64,000 nt of DNA from Akkermansiaceae bacterium (GCA_903906515.1 CAIVKO010000065.1:62001-126000), one strand, 5' to 3'. Shown: positions 42,226 to 52,367, numbered from the stretch's first letter. Translations and numbers: made by a program. The notes: generated by a model from the sequence alone, not told the origin.

Positions 42226-45200
42226 ATGGAAGGCCTCGTCATTCTGCTGGTTCTCGTCTGTTTGTGGACATTGTTAGCGCCGCTCATAGCGTTGGTCAAC
42301 GCGTCTTCTGCTGAAAGAAAAGCGGAGGATGCCAAGCGGCAGGCGTGGGAACTGGGCGAAAGACTGGCGGCGTTGGAGCGCGAGTTGCGCAAACTGCGGA
42401 ATGATTCGATCAACAAGGAACATGAGGAGATAGAAAAAGCCCCAGAGGTTTCCGCGCCGCGCGAAAGGGTGGTGCTTCCTGAGGTGAGGAGCTCGATGTT
42501 GATGCCGCCGCCGTTGAAGGTGGCACCCGAACCTGCGCCGGTGAAGCCGCCTGTCGTCGATTGGGATCCGCACGTCGCGATGTCTCAGGTGACTGCGGAT
42601 ACCGAACCGGAGGAGGAAAAAGAGCCGTTTTCGCTGGAGCAATTCATGGGCGTGAAACTTTTCGCATGGCTGGGCGGGGTCGCGATGTTTTTCGGGGTGA
42701 TCTTTTTTGTGAAGTATGCGTTTGAGAACAACCTGATTCCGCCGGCGGTGCGGGTGGCTCTCGGGTTCTTGAGCGGAGCCGCATTGCTGGTCGGCGGGCT
42801 GCTCACGCACCGTGTGCCGAAATACAAGGTGCTCGGCCAGGTGTTCTGCGCGACGGGTGTGGTGATCCTCTACGGGGTGAGTTTCGCGGCGCACGCGATC
42901 TATCGGTTTCCGGCGTTCGGCACGGTGCCCACGATGGTGCTGATGAGCCTGATTACGCTGGTGGCATTCCTGATCGCGGTGCGGCTGGACGCGCTGGTGG
43001 TGGCGGTGCTTGGGATGCTCGGCGGATTTCTAACACCCGTGTTGGTTTCAACCGGGCGTGATGAGGTGTTCGGTTTGTTTGGATACATCGCGCTGCTCGA
43101 TATCGGGCTGCTGGCGGTTTCGCGGCACAGGCGCTGGCGTTTCCTTGTGGCGGCAGCGGCGCTAGGGACGGTGGTGATGCAGATCGGTTGGAGCAAAGAG
43201 TTTTTCATGGTGGGTCGTTATTTCGAAGGGAATCGGATCCTCATTCCGATGGGGGTTCTGGTGTTTTTCATCGGTCTGTTCAAAGGTGGATGCTGGTGGG
43301 GTAGGAAACGCGTGGAGTTCATTCCCTATGCCGAGGGATCCGTGCTGGGGCTTGCGGCGGTGGCGATGGTGTTCGCCTTCACGATGCTCTCATTCCATCA
43401 GGTGGCGGAGCGATATTTCCTGTTATACGGGTTCATCATGCTGATCCAACTGGCGGTGGTGGCCGTGGCCACGATGCGTCCGCAGTTGGCTAAGGCGCAG
43501 ATCATTGCGGCGTTGATCGCATTCATGCACCTCGCCGCATGGAGCACATGGTATCTCACGCCGGCCAACCTTGTCGGAGCGCTTGCGCTCTATCTGGTGT
43601 TTGGTGCGCTGCACGCCGTGGTGCCGGTAGTGCTGGCGAGGCGCATGCCGGCATTGTCTGCGGGGATGACGTTCCAAGCCGGGCCATGGTTCGCGCCGCT
43701 CATGGTGTTGATGATGCTGCTGCCGTTGTTCCATCTGTCGCCGGTGCCGATGTTGATTTGGCCCGCGATCCTGACCGTGGATTTGTTAGTCATCGTTCTG
43801 GCCGTTGCCACGGGCAGAATGCTTCCGGTGCTGGCATCGCTGTCTCTGACTCTGGGGGTGGCCGCGATGTGGATTTTGAAAATCCCGCCAAAAACCGGCT
43901 CCCTGATGCCGATCCTCGGAGTGATTAGTGGGTTTTCATTGGTTTTTGCCTTGGCTGGGAAGTGGCTCGCACGGGGGATGCCAGCTGAGGAAGACAAGGA
44001 AAATCCGGAAATGAATGTGGCTTCCATGCTGCCGGTGTGCTCGGCGATGCTGCCGTTCGGCTTGCTGGTGTTGGCGTTGTTGCAACTGCCGGTAGCCAAT
44101 CCATCGCCGGTGTTCGGAGTGGCCTTGCTGATGACAGTGCTTCTATCAGGTCTGGCGCTGCTCGGTAAACAGGGGCCGTTGGTGCTGGCCGCTCTGGTCT
44201 GCACGCTGGCGGTGGAGGCGGTCTGGCACAACCATGATTTCCAAGCAGATTCACCGATGACGGCGCTCTGGTGGTATCTGGGTTTTTACGGGTTGTTCAT
44301 GGTGTTTCCCTTTGTGTTCCGCAAGGCGTGTGCTGGTCAGGCCGCGCCGTGGATCGCGAGCGCCTTGTCCGGTGTGGGGCATTTCCTGCTGGTGCATGAT
44401 CTGGTGAAACGTTCGTTCCCGAACAGCATGATGGGATTGGTTCCGGCGGCATTCGCAGTGCCCGCGCTGATTGGATTGGTTGTGGTGGTGCGGCAGGTGT
44501 CGGCCATGGACAGTCTCAATCGAAGCCGGATGGCATGGTTCGGTGGAGTGGCTTTGTTTTTCATCACCTTGATTTTCCCGATCCAGTTCGACCGCCAGTG
44601 GATCACGGTGAGTTGGGCCTTGGAAGGGGCTTTGTTGTTGTGGCTGTTCCGTCGCGTGCCGCATCCGGGATTGCAGCTCACCGGCCTCGCCTTGCTGGCG
44701 GTTTGTTTCGTTCGTCTGGCGCTGAATCCAGCAGTATTCACCGACTATGCGCGTAGTGGAACGGCGATTCTCAACTGGCACTTGTATGCTTACGGTGTCG
44801 TGGCGGCGGCCCAGTTCGCCGGGGCCGGATGGTTCTCGGATCCGTCCGGGCGATGGAATGTCTACCCGCCGCGCGGCGTGTTGCAGGCTTTCGGCGGTGT
44901 GCTCTTGTTCCTGCTGCTCAACATCGAGATTGCGGATTATTTCACCAAACCCGGCGACCGTTGCGTGGCCTTTGTCTTCGGCGGGAATTTCGCACGAGAC
45001 ATGACCTACAGCATCGCATGGGGGTTATTTTCCCTGATCGTGCTGGGAATCGGTTTCTGGAGGCATTCCAAATACGCGCGCTACGCCGCCACCGGCCTGC
45101 TGGTGGTCACGGTGCTCAAGGTGCTGGTGCACGACATGGCGGCCAGCCAGACGATTTTCCGGATTGGTGCTCTGTTGGGTGTGGCTATCATCACCTTTGT

Positions 45201-45249
45201 CGCGGCATTCCTCTATCAACGGTTCTTCGACCGAATCAAACTGTCATGA
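42226..45249 (+). CDS. DUF2339 polytopic membrane protein
   Basis: 1007 aa. A short N-terminal helix and coiled-coil region (about residues 25-60) and an acidic/proline linker precede roughly 25 membrane helices. The family block at the first helices is VKLFAWLGGVAMFFGVIFFV, followed by ENNLIPPAVRVALGFLSGAA. DUF2339 proteins have no established function. The DUF3999 gene overlaps by 4 nt (ATGA), a pairing seen in other bacteria, so the two are probably one complex. Confidence 0.87.
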   Translation: MEGLVILLVLVCLWTLLAPLIALVNASSAERKAEDAKRQAWELGERLAALERELRKLRNDSINKEHEEIEKAPEVSAPRERVVLPEVRSSMLMPPPLKVAPEPAPVKPPVVDWDPHVAMSQVTADTEPEEEKEPFSLEQFMGVKLFAWLGGVAMFFGVIFFVKYAFENNLIPPAVRVALGFLSGAALLVGGLLTHRVPKYKVLGQVFCATGVVILYGVSFAAHAIYRFPAFGTVPTMVLMSLITLVAFLIAVRLDALVVAVLGMLGGFLTPVLVSTGRDEVFGLFGYIALLDIGLLAVSRHRRWRFLVAAAALGTVVMQIGWSKEFFMVGRYFEGNRILIPMGVLVFFIGLFKGGCWWGRKRVEFIPYAEGSVLGLAAVAMVFAFTMLSFHQVAERYFLLYGFIMLIQLAVVAVATMRPQLAKAQIIAALIAFMHLAAWSTWYLTPANLVGALALYLVFGALHAVVPVVLARRMPALSAGMTFQAGPWFAPLMVLMMLLPLFHLSPVPMLIWPAILTVDLLVIVLAVATGRMLPVLASLSLTLGVAAMWILKIPPKTGSLMPILGVISGFSLVFALAGKWLARGMPAEEDKENPEMNVASMLPVCSAMLPFGLLVLALLQLPVANPSPVFGVALLMTVLLSGLALLGKQGPLVLAALVCTLAVEAVWHNHDFQADSPMTALWWYLGFYGLFMVFPFVFRKACAGQAAPWIASALSGVGHFLLVHDLVKRSFPNSMMGLVPAAFAVPALIGLVVVVRQVSAMDSLNRSRMAWFGGVALFFITLIFPIQFDRQWITVSWALEGALLLWLFRRVPHPGLQLTGLALLAVCFVRLALNPAVFTDYARSGTAILNWHLYAYGVVAAAQFAGAGWFSDPSGRWNVYPPRGVLQAFGGVLLFLLLNIEIADYFTKPGDRCVAFVFGGNFARDMTYSIAWGLFSLIVLGIGFWRHSKYARYAATGLLVVTVLKVLVHDMAASQTIFRIGALLGVAIITFVAAFLYQRFFDRIKLS

Positions 45250-47219
45250 AATCCTCCATTGCCATTGGGTTGTCCATGGTCGCGGGTCATCTGGCATCCG
45301 CTGTGGAAACAGATCACCGTGCCTGGAAGTGGGAAGCTCCGGTCACTGTCGATAGGCCTGGTATGGTCCGGCTTGAAATTCCACCGGCTGTGTTAGATGT
45401 GTCGGAACAGCAGAATTTGGATGACTTGCGTATCTTGTCACCTGCGGGAGTGGAAACGTCGTGTGTGGTTGAAATTCCACGAAAAGGCAGGGAAGTTTCC
45501 AGCAACGCGTCGGGTTTCAAGACCATGCTCGTGGGTAAGACCACCGTGATCGAAGTGGCTCCGGCGAAGGAGGATCGGATAGAGTTGCTAGAGTTGGTTT
45601 CTCCGGCACGGGAGTTTATTAAATCCGTGACCATCGCTGGCCGGAAAGGCGATGAATGGCAGACATTGGAGGAAAACGCAGTGATTTTCCGCCAAACCGG
45701 TGGGACGGAGCGCATGAGGATTTCGATTCCCGAAGGTGCATGGGAAGGCTTTCGATTCACCATCGACGATGAGCGCGCCCAGCCGATTCCCTTTACGGGA
45801 GCACGCTTGATTTCGACGTCCAGAAAAGCGGCGACTGTCGAGTATCCAGTGGTCCTCGGGGAGCGAAAGGAAGTCGCGGGAGAAACCCGACTCACTCTGG
45901 ATTTGGGTGCCCGCAATCTGAATATGGACGCACTTCAGTTCGAGATTGCAGACGCGGTTTTCAGCAGGACTTGCACGGTTGCATTTGAATACCGGACACC
46001 GATGGGTGGCGGAGGCGGATCGGCATGGGCGGACTCGAAGATTTTTCGAGTGGCGGGGGATTACGGGAAATCCGCCGAAAAACTTGTGATTTCGCCCGAT
46101 CTTCGGCGGATGCCCGTGCGTAAATTGGTGGCCACCATCCACAATGATGACAGCCCTCCGCTGGCGATCACCGGAGTGAAAGTCCGGTGTTATCCGACGA
46201 TTCTAATCTTCCACGCATCCGAGGCGGGGGCTTGGCGATTGATCACAGGTAACAAATCTGCAAAACATCCGAACTATGGATTGAGTTCATGGAGCGAATC
46301 TTTGGCTACGGCGGGTGGTCAATGCCCCACTCTCGGTCCGTTGAAATTGAAAATGGACTATCAGATCCCCGCGGCATTGCCCGGTGTGGACCCCGCAGGC
46401 GCGGAAATCGGTATCGAGAAATGGACGCGCCGCCGCGCAGTGGTTCCCGCGTCGTTCGGGGTGATCCGCTTGGAACTCGATGCCCTCGCTCTAGCAGTTT
46501 GTCAGTCGGGGCTCGGCGATGTGCGACTGGTGCAGAGTGGTCGGCAGATTCCTTATCTGGTCAAGCCGGGCAGTGTGATGCGCGAGATGAAACCCAATGC
46601 CGTGTTGTTGCGCAACGATCCCAAGCGCCCGACGGTATCGCGTTGGGAAATCCTACTTCCATTGGCGGATGTGCCGTTCGCCGAACTCTGTGCCCGATCC
46701 TCATCGCCGATGTTTTCCCGCAGGTTGGTGGCTTCCATCGAGAGGAAGGATGAACTCGGCAATACCCGCTCCGAGAGCGTGGGGCAGGCGGATTGGATAA
46801 AATCGGGCGGTGTCGATACTCCATTGGTCATCAATCTCGGTGGTCTGCGCATGCCGCGCACGCTGATGTTGGAAACCGACCATGGCGACAATCCTCCGAT
46901 TTCGTTGGACGTTGTGGTGTTGAGGTTCTCCGCACCATCGATTACTGCCAAGCTAACCGATTCCGCTCCGCTTTTCCTCTACTACGGAAATCCCGGGGCT
47001 TCCGCGCCCGAATATGACCTGCGGCTCGTACGTAATGAATTGCTTTCGGCGGATTCGCAATCGGCGGACCTCGGCGACGAAGAGATCCTCAAGCCTCAGT
47101 CGCCGGACCAACGGGCGATCGACACAGGTTCTCCATGGCTCTGGGCTGCGCTCGCCGGCGTGGTCGCGGTTTTGTTAGCTATCGTCGCCAAACTGTTGCC
47201 GGCTCGGCAGGGTGTTTGA
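45246..47219 (+). CDS. DUF3999 secreted/membrane-anchored protein
   Basis: 657 aa from ATG at 45246, overlapping the stop of the DUF2339 gene. Signal peptide (SIAIGLSMVAGHLASAV), a large extracytoplasmic beta-rich region in which the two halves repeat similar layouts, and a C-terminal membrane helix (WLWAALAGVVAVLLAIVAKL, about residues 632-652) that anchors it. This is the DUF3999 plan. Longer in-frame readings start inside DUF2339 and are not real. Function unknown. Confidence 0.83.
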   Translation: MKSSIAIGLSMVAGHLASAVETDHRAWKWEAPVTVDRPGMVRLEIPPAVLDVSEQQNLDDLRILSPAGVETSCVVEIPRKGREVSSNASGFKTMLVGKTTVIEVAPAKEDRIELLELVSPAREFIKSVTIAGRKGDEWQTLEENAVIFRQTGGTERMRISIPEGAWEGFRFTIDDERAQPIPFTGARLISTSRKAATVEYPVVLGERKEVAGETRLTLDLGARNLNMDALQFEIADAVFSRTCTVAFEYRTPMGGGGGSAWADSKIFRVAGDYGKSAEKLVISPDLRRMPVRKLVATIHNDDSPPLAITGVKVRCYPTILIFHASEAGAWRLITGNKSAKHPNYGLSSWSESLATAGGQCPTLGPLKLKMDYQIPAALPGVDPAGAEIGIEKWTRRRAVVPASFGVIRLELDALALAVCQSGLGDVRLVQSGRQIPYLVKPGSVMREMKPNAVLLRNDPKRPTVSRWEILLPLADVPFAELCARSSSPMFSRRLVASIERKDELGNTRSESVGQADWIKSGGVDTPLVINLGGLRMPRTLMLETDHGDNPPISLDVVVLRFSAPSITAKLTDSAPLFLYYGNPGASAPEYDLRLVRNELLSADSQSADLGDEEILKPQSPDQRAIDTGSPWLWAALAGVVAVLLAIVAKLLPARQGV

Positions 47220-47256
47220 TCCTCCCGGGTAACTTGTCGGTTCGTTTTTCTCTTTG

Positions 47257-47430
47257 AGCCTGTCTTAAAAGTGGCAGGGACCGACCTCCGGGGCGGTCCG
47301 GCAAATGGAAGGAGAGCGCGGATGATCATGAACATGCTTGATAATCGACTCATGGCTGATCGTTCATGCCTCAATCTCGCGGACCGCCCGGAGGTCGAGT
47401 CCCTGCCTTCGGGAATATTCAGACATGCTC
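47257..47430. mobile_element. MITE-like palindromic element, copy B
   Basis: The core 47274-47408 has ends related to copy A (GGCAGGGAC at the left; its complement at the right) but with mismatches and an indel, so this copy looks older. The outer flank (GAGCCTGTCTTAAAA) matches copy A. Located between DUF3999 and the zincin gene, 6 nt from the latter's stop. Confidence 0.75.
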
Positions 47431-47435
47431 GTATT

Positions 47436-47801
47436 TCACTCCAACCCGCGTTGACTCACATCGTCCTCATCCCATCCGAGGTAGTGGCCGAGTTCGTGCA
47501 GGAAGGTGGTGCCCACTTCATCGCGGAAGTCCTGCTCATCCTCTTCCACCCACTCCCAGAGATTTTGCAAAAATAGCCGGATTCTCGGCAGTTCCGCAGG
47601 GTCCCCGTCCTCCATCGCGGAACAACCTTCGAACAACCCGAGTTCGTCTCCGGCAAGTTCCTCATCAAAGGATCCCTGGCCGGGTTTTTCCTCCATCGAT
47701 ACCGGTACTGCCAGCGCCGCATCCCGCACGTCTTTCGGCAGCACCTTGATCAGGGCCTTGAGTTCTTCATCTGCCCATTGGCTAAGTGTCGTGAAATCCA
47801 T
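47436..47801 (-). CDS. Small metallopeptidase-like protein (zincin, HExxH)
   Basis: 121 aa from ATG at 47801 (MDFTTLSQWADEEL). The C-terminus has FLHELGHYLGWDEDDV with the HExxH zinc motif at about 103-107. The size and the motif near the end fit the 'metallopeptidase family protein' (Zincin_1, PF06262) group, whose function is unknown. An acidic middle region (EEDEQDF) is typical. Stop lies 6 nt from repeat element B. Confidence 0.75.
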   Translation of the reverse strand: MDFTTLSQWADEELKALIKVLPKDVRDAALAVPVSMEEKPGQGSFDEELAGDELGLFEGCSAMEDGDPAELPRIRLFLQNLWEWVEEDEQDFRDEVGTTFLHELGHYLGWDEDDVSQRGLE

Positions 47802-47987
47802 GCCCACGGATTAGCTCTTGTATCGCGTCAACGCAACATCATATCTCATCAAAGGAAATGCCATCCTCCGCAATGCTTGCTCTACCGGTTTGCTAGCTTG
47901 CATGGAGGGAGGAAACTTCGGATTTCTGGATAAAACCATCCTCGGATCCCTTCGCCTGGAAATTGAATTTTCCCTGATCGAAACTCA

Positions 47988-48416
47988 TCAGGGTTTCCTC
48001 ATGCTGTCCAAGGTTTTGAATTCCTTGTTAGTGATCGGATACGGTCCGGAAAACTCGATGTGCTGCGCGCGCTCGGGTTGCGTCCGGATGGCATAGGCTT
48101 CGCGCTTGGCCAGATAATAGAGTATGAAGTAGCTGCGGTTTTGATCGTGGGTCTCGGCCAGAAAGTCGGGCGATCCTTTCGATTCCAGAAATATGGCCAG
48201 ATCGGGGTAAATCTGCTTCTGGGCGGTGAGGCGGTAATGACCGAACGAGGGTGGCTCATTGCGCACCAGCATCATTTGATTTCTGGCCATCGAGGATGCG
48301 CTGCCGGGCAGCCCGGATTCCTCGAAATCCGCGCATCCTGCTAACAGAAATCCGGCGGCGGCCATCCACATCGCCTTGGTCGGACCTGACAAAATATTTT
48401 TAAGGATTCGCGGCAT
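47988..48416 (-). CDS. Lipoprotein of unknown function
   Basis: 142 aa. The lipobox LLAGC (cysteine about residue 28) after a hydrophobic stretch (MWMAAAGF) identifies a lipoprotein. The mature part has no recognised domain; conserved-looking segments are YFILYYLAKREAYAIR and FSGPYPITNKEF. It is separated from the preceding protease gene by only 4 nt, so the two are likely co-transcribed. Confidence 0.72.
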   Translation of the reverse strand: MPRILKNILSGPTKAMWMAAAGFLLAGCADFEESGLPGSASSMARNQMMLVRNEPPSFGHYRLTAQKQIYPDLAIFLESKGSPDFLAETHDQNRSYFILYYLAKREAYAIRTQPERAQHIEFSGPYPITNKEFKTLDSMRKP

Positions 48417-48420
48417 CGGT

Positions 48421-49197
48421 TCACTCTACGTCGGATGAAGGCGTGATGTTTCGCGCGCGATCCGCTTGAATCAAAGCCTCGATTGATCGGGCATTCGGCC
48501 GGGTGGCTTCGGAATCGACGAAAAATGCGGTTTCCATGGGCACGAAAAACTCGACGGCGGAATTGATGCCTACCAAGTTGCCATAGGCATCCACCACCGG
48601 GCCACCGCTGTCGCCGGGTTGCAGAGGGATATCGAGCTTGAACTTCCGGATGCGTCGTAATCCGCCCTCGGGGGCGATCGAGGAGCTGAGTTTTCCGGGT
48701 GGGCTTTTGAAACCTGTGGCGATGCCGCCGTGAATCACCGGGGTGCCGGATGGCAGCCAGCGATTTGGCGCGGTCCAGTGGTAGTAGTTCGGTGTTTTCA
48801 CCGGGATTTTCAACAGTGCCAAATCACCACCCTCGGAGCGCCATACGACCCTGGCTTTCGAGGGGACGAGGCGCCCGTCCTTGCCGTAAAGCACGAACAC
48901 ATGGCGGCCTTGCATGCTGGCCAGGACATGGTTGGCCGTGAGAAAATAGCCGTCCGGAGCAATCGGGGTGGAGGAACCTCCATCGGCGTCCCCCGGAGAA
49001 CGTTGGCCGGTGAATCCCTGACTCACCCAGTGCACAAGATCGCTGCGGTCCGTCACAATCACGGCACCCACCCGCTGCACCACCTGGCGGCGGATCTCAG
49101 GACCCGGCACTTTCGGGTCGACCGCTGGCGGGGTGGAGCACGATGAAACCCACCCTATCGCCATCAATAAACCCAGTAAACGTATGATCCTGTGCAT
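48421..49197 (-). CDS. Trypsin-like serine protease, lipoprotein
   Basis: 258 aa from ATG at 49197 (49215 would add six residues). A lipobox (GWVSSC, cysteine about 20) predicts lipid anchoring. Catalytic triad elements: His in FLTANHVLA (about 88), Asp in EGGDLALLKI (about 124) and Ser in QPGDSGGPVVD (about 196). No PDZ domain follows, so it differs from DegP/DegQ. It lies 4 nt upstream of a lipoprotein gene. Substrate unknown. Confidence 0.87.
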   Translation of the reverse strand: MHRIIRLLGLLMAIGWVSSCSTPPAVDPKVPGPEIRRQVVQRVGAVIVTDRSDLVHWVSQGFTGQRSPGDADGGSSTPIAPDGYFLTANHVLASMQGRHVFVLYGKDGRLVPSKARVVWRSEGGDLALLKIPVKTPNYYHWTAPNRWLPSGTPVIHGGIATGFKSPPGKLSSSIAPEGGLRRIRKFKLDIPLQPGDSGGPVVDAYGNLVGINSAVEFFVPMETAFFVDSEATRPNARSIEALIQADRARNITPSSDVE

Positions 49198-49242
49198 CCA
49201 CGCGGATGATATCATCTGGGGATCGATTCGTCACACCCGATT

Positions 49243-50271
49243 TCAAGAGTCCCGCAACAATCTTTCCACCACCCGACGGAAGGGTGCCGCCATCGCCAGC
49301 GAGGAAATGTTTTCCGGATCGATCCATGTGTCGCCGGGCAAATGCTTGAATGATCGGCTCGCAGGCACCCGGTGCACGCGCAGGGTGACCCGGTAGCGGG
49401 TGATGGAGTAAATTTCATCTAACAGCACTTGGAGCCCCGCTGTCTCGCCGACTTCACGGACAGGCAGTTTCCACAATCCGGTGCGGCGTTTTCCCGTCTC
49501 ATGGTGGAGCAGCACGCGGCCTAGCTTGTCTCTCGCCCAGAGTGCGTGTTCCTCGATTGCGGTCACCGCTGTTTTTCGTGCTTTTACCGGTAGTTTTTCC
49601 GGTGCCCTCGATCTGCAGAATCGAGCCACCGGGCATATCAGGCAATCAGGAACACCCGGCCTGCAAACCGTCTGGCCCAATTCCATCAGCGCCGCGTGAT
49701 ATTCGCGCGGATGATCACCGCAGGCCAGTTCCTCCGCCCATGACCAGAGGAGTTTGAGTCCCGCCGTCTCATCCGCCGGGTCGGAAAAATCCATGATCCG
49801 TGAAATGACACGCGCCACATTGCCATCGACCAACACGGCGGGCAGTCCGAACGCGAACGCCCGCAAGGCACCCGCCGTGTAGCGGCCGATTCCCGGCAGC
49901 TTGAGAAGATTTTCCAAATCATCCGGAAAGACCCCGCCGTGTTCGGCAATCACCGCCCGCGCTGTGTCCCGCAACATCCTCGCACGGCGGTAGTAGCCGA
50001 GTCCTTCCCACGCCTTGAGTAAATCCGCGTCATTCGCAGCAGCCAGAGTCCTTGCATCGGGAAATGATGTTAGAAATCGTGTGTAGTATCCCTTTCCCAG
50101 CACTGTGGAGATCTGCGTCTGTTGGAGCATGACCTCGGAAATCAGAATTTCATACGGATCGATCGTCCGCCGCCAAGGATAGTCCTTGCCATGCGTGGTG
50201 AACCACGAGACCAGCGACTCACGGAATGATTTCCGATCTTTCAGCGCACTGGTTTTGTATCGGGGCTTCAT
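49243..50271 (-). CDS. mutY: A/G-specific adenine glycosylase
   Basis: 342 aa from ATG at 50271 (a TTG at 50310 could add 13 residues). Removes adenine opposite 8-oxoguanine. Motifs: SEVMLQQTQ (catalytic glutamate), LPGIGRYTAGA (helix-hairpin-helix), VDGNVARVISR (catalytic aspartate) and the C-x6-C-x2-C-x5-C 4Fe-4S loop in CRPGVPDCLICPVARFC. The NUDIX-like C-terminal domain is present (WKLPV region). Full-length MutY. Confidence 0.95.
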   Translation of the reverse strand: MKPRYKTSALKDRKSFRESLVSWFTTHGKDYPWRRTIDPYEILISEVMLQQTQISTVLGKGYYTRFLTSFPDARTLAAANDADLLKAWEGLGYYRRARMLRDTARAVIAEHGGVFPDDLENLLKLPGIGRYTAGALRAFAFGLPAVLVDGNVARVISRIMDFSDPADETAGLKLLWSWAEELACGDHPREYHAALMELGQTVCRPGVPDCLICPVARFCRSRAPEKLPVKARKTAVTAIEEHALWARDKLGRVLLHHETGKRRTGLWKLPVREVGETAGLQVLLDEIYSITRYRVTLRVHRVPASRSFKHLPGDTWIDPENISSLAMAAPFRRVVERLLRDS

Positions 50272-50415
50272 CGTGCGGCGAGTCTTCCCTGATTTCACGC
50301 CATCCGCCAAGTCAATCCTCGCTACCTTGCCTGCACTCTCTGCTGGTTGGCACGGAAGTTTTTTCCGTCTTGCGCCCTTCAGAATTGGCGGTTCTTCGAC
50401 CTTCGACTGACAGCC

Positions 50416-51213
50416 TCATGGCATGACTTCCGACCGACGTGCGCGTTTTTCAAACAACTGGGTTTCGCGATATCCGGCGGCTTTGGCGATCTGGATGGCT
50501 TTGGCAAAATCGCGGGCGATTTCCTCGGGCGCGTGCGAGTCCGAGGAAATTACCAGAGGGACGCCGGCGGAACAGGCGAGCTCGAGAAAACCGCTCGATG
50601 GATACGCATCTGCGCAGGGTTTGTGCCAACCGGCGGTGTTGAGTTCGATCACACTGCCCGATGCGGCGATGGCATCCACCACCGGTTCGTAATAACGATT
50701 GAGATCGCCGGGCGGGATGTGGGCGAACTTTTTCACCAAATCCGGGTGACCAAGGATATCGAACAACCCGCTATCGGCCATTTGCGCGTAGGTTTCCCAG
50801 TAGCGCGTCCAAACCGCCTCGACATCACTCTGCGCCCAACGGCCGAGCCATTTAGGGTTGTCGAAATCCCAATCGCCCAGGTAGTGGACCGAGCCGATCA
50901 GGTAATCCCACTCGTAACGTGATGCGAGGTCGGCGATCCATGATTCGCAGCCGGCCAGCCAATCGCACTCGAGCCCCGCGCGGATGGGGATGCGGCCCGC
51001 TGCGTGTTTGCGGGCGCGCTTGATCCAGTCGAAATACGCCGGAAGCTCGGCTACCGCCATCCTCCAGTCGTCGAATGGCTCGGGAATCTGTGGAGCATGG
51101 TCGGAAATCCCGTATTCCGTAAGGCCCGCCGCCAGGGCGGATTCGACAAATTTCTCCGGCTCTCCATGGGCGTGACGGCAGAGCGGAGTGTGGGTGTGGT
51201 AATCGGCTGGCAT
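50416..51213 (-). CDS. PHP-family histidinol-phosphatase
   Basis: 265 aa. Metal-binding blocks of the PHP domain: DYHTHTPLCRHA, ISDHAPQIPE, GLECDW, IGSVHYLGDW, LGHPDLVKKF, ELNTAGW, and SSDSHAPEEIA. Length and order match HisK-type histidinol-phosphatases, which complete histidine synthesis, though other PHP phosphatases are similar. The start ATG at 51213 is the family start (MPADYHTH). Divergent from pta. Confidence 0.85.
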   Translation of the reverse strand: MPADYHTHTPLCRHAHGEPEKFVESALAAGLTEYGISDHAPQIPEPFDDWRMAVAELPAYFDWIKRARKHAAGRIPIRAGLECDWLAGCESWIADLASRYEWDYLIGSVHYLGDWDFDNPKWLGRWAQSDVEAVWTRYWETYAQMADSGLFDILGHPDLVKKFAHIPPGDLNRYYEPVVDAIAASGSVIELNTAGWHKPCADAYPSSGFLELACSAGVPLVISSDSHAPEEIARDFAKAIQIAKAAGYRETQLFEKRARRSEVMP

Positions 51214-51293
51214 GGAAACTTGGTGTGAATCGGGTTGAACCGCTTGCCCGTTTCATACTAGAGTCCTGCCACGGTGCAAGCACCGCCGTTTTC

Positions 51294-52367
51294 ATGAACG
51301 ATTTTTCCACAGAGCCGAAGACCGGCAAAAATGTCATACTTCACCTCCTTGACCAGCTGCGCAGGCATCCGAAGCGCGTCGTGTTCACGGAGGGCGAGGA
51401 TATCCGCGTCATCGAGGCGGCGGCGAGATTGGTGAAGGAGGAAGTGGTGACGCCGGTCCTGCTGGGAAACCGCGAACGCATCCGGGCGCTGGCTGCCAAA
51501 CACTCTGTTTCGCTGAAGTTCATCCACCTCATCGATCCTCCGACGGCGTCGGACTTCGGATTGTTCTGCCAGCGGGTGGAAAATATGGCCCGCTACCGGA
51601 CGATGTCGTTGGGGAAACCCGAGGAAATCGTTGCCCGTCCGAGCTATTTCGGGGCCTTGATGGTCCAATACGGGCAGGTCGATGCCATCGTTGGCGGCAA
51701 TCAATCGATGCCGGCTTCCTATTTTCGTGCGCTCCTTCACACCATCAAGCCGCTGCCCGATGTCCCGAAAATTTTCGGGGTTTCCATCCTCGTGGGATCG
51801 CATCTGAAAAATCTCGGCAGCTCGGGCATCCTGTTTCTCGCGGATTGCGGACTCATTCCAAATCCGGGCGTCAGCGAACTCGCCGCCATCGCCGTGGAAA
51901 CCGGAAAACTCGCCCGCCATTTTCTCGGCCACAAACCGCTGGTCGCCATGCTCAGCCACTCGACCATGGGCAGCGCGGGCACGGTCGATGCACAACGCGT
52001 CGCTGCCGCCGCCTCGCTCGCCCAGGCCAAAGTGCGCGAGAGTTTCCTCGATATGGAGATCGAGGGTGAAATCCAGGCCGATGTCGCGCTCGACCCTGAA
52101 GCCGCGGAAATCAAACTTTCTCTCGCACAATTCCGGCCCACCGCCGACGTGCTGGTTTTTCCCAATCTGGATGCCGCTCATATTTCGCTCAAGCTCCTGC
52201 AACATGTCGCCGGGGCCCAAGCCTACGGCCAGTTGATTCTCGGCCTCGCGCGTCCGGCCGCCCAAGTCCCGCGCACCGCCACCGTGGAAACCATCTTCGG
52301 CACCGCCGCCGCCATCGCCGTGGAAGCTATCAAGTTCCACCATCTCTATCCGGACGGCGAGGTTTGA
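51294..52367 (+). CDS. pta: Phosphate acetyltransferase
   Basis: 357 aa from ATG at 51294. Interconverts acetyl-CoA and acetyl phosphate. Motifs: VFTEGEDIRVIEAA, DAIVGGNQSMPASYFRALL, LIPNPGVSELAAIA and MLSHSTMGSAGTVDAQRVA, typical of the PTA_PTB family (a phosphate butyryltransferase is less likely given motif context). It is the short catalytic form without the N-terminal P-loop domain of E. coli Pta. No ack gene is adjacent. Confidence 0.9.
   Translation: MNDFSTEPKTGKNVILHLLDQLRRHPKRVVFTEGEDIRVIEAAARLVKEEVVTPVLLGNRERIRALAAKHSVSLKFIHLIDPPTASDFGLFCQRVENMARYRTMSLGKPEEIVARPSYFGALMVQYGQVDAIVGGNQSMPASYFRALLHTIKPLPDVPKIFGVSILVGSHLKNLGSSGILFLADCGLIPNPGVSELAAIAVETGKLARHFLGHKPLVAMLSHSTMGSAGTVDAQRVAAAASLAQAKVRESFLDMEIEGEIQADVALDPEAAEIKLSLAQFRPTADVLVFPNLDAAHISLKLLQHVAGAQAYGQLILGLARPAAQVPRTATVETIFGTAAAIAVEAIKFHHLYPDGEV

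Noticed and set aside
44829-45245. Longer DUF3999 start inside DUF2339
   Set aside because: The added residues are out-of-frame DUF2339 sequence; the ATG at 45246 gives a proper signal peptide and a stop-start overlap.
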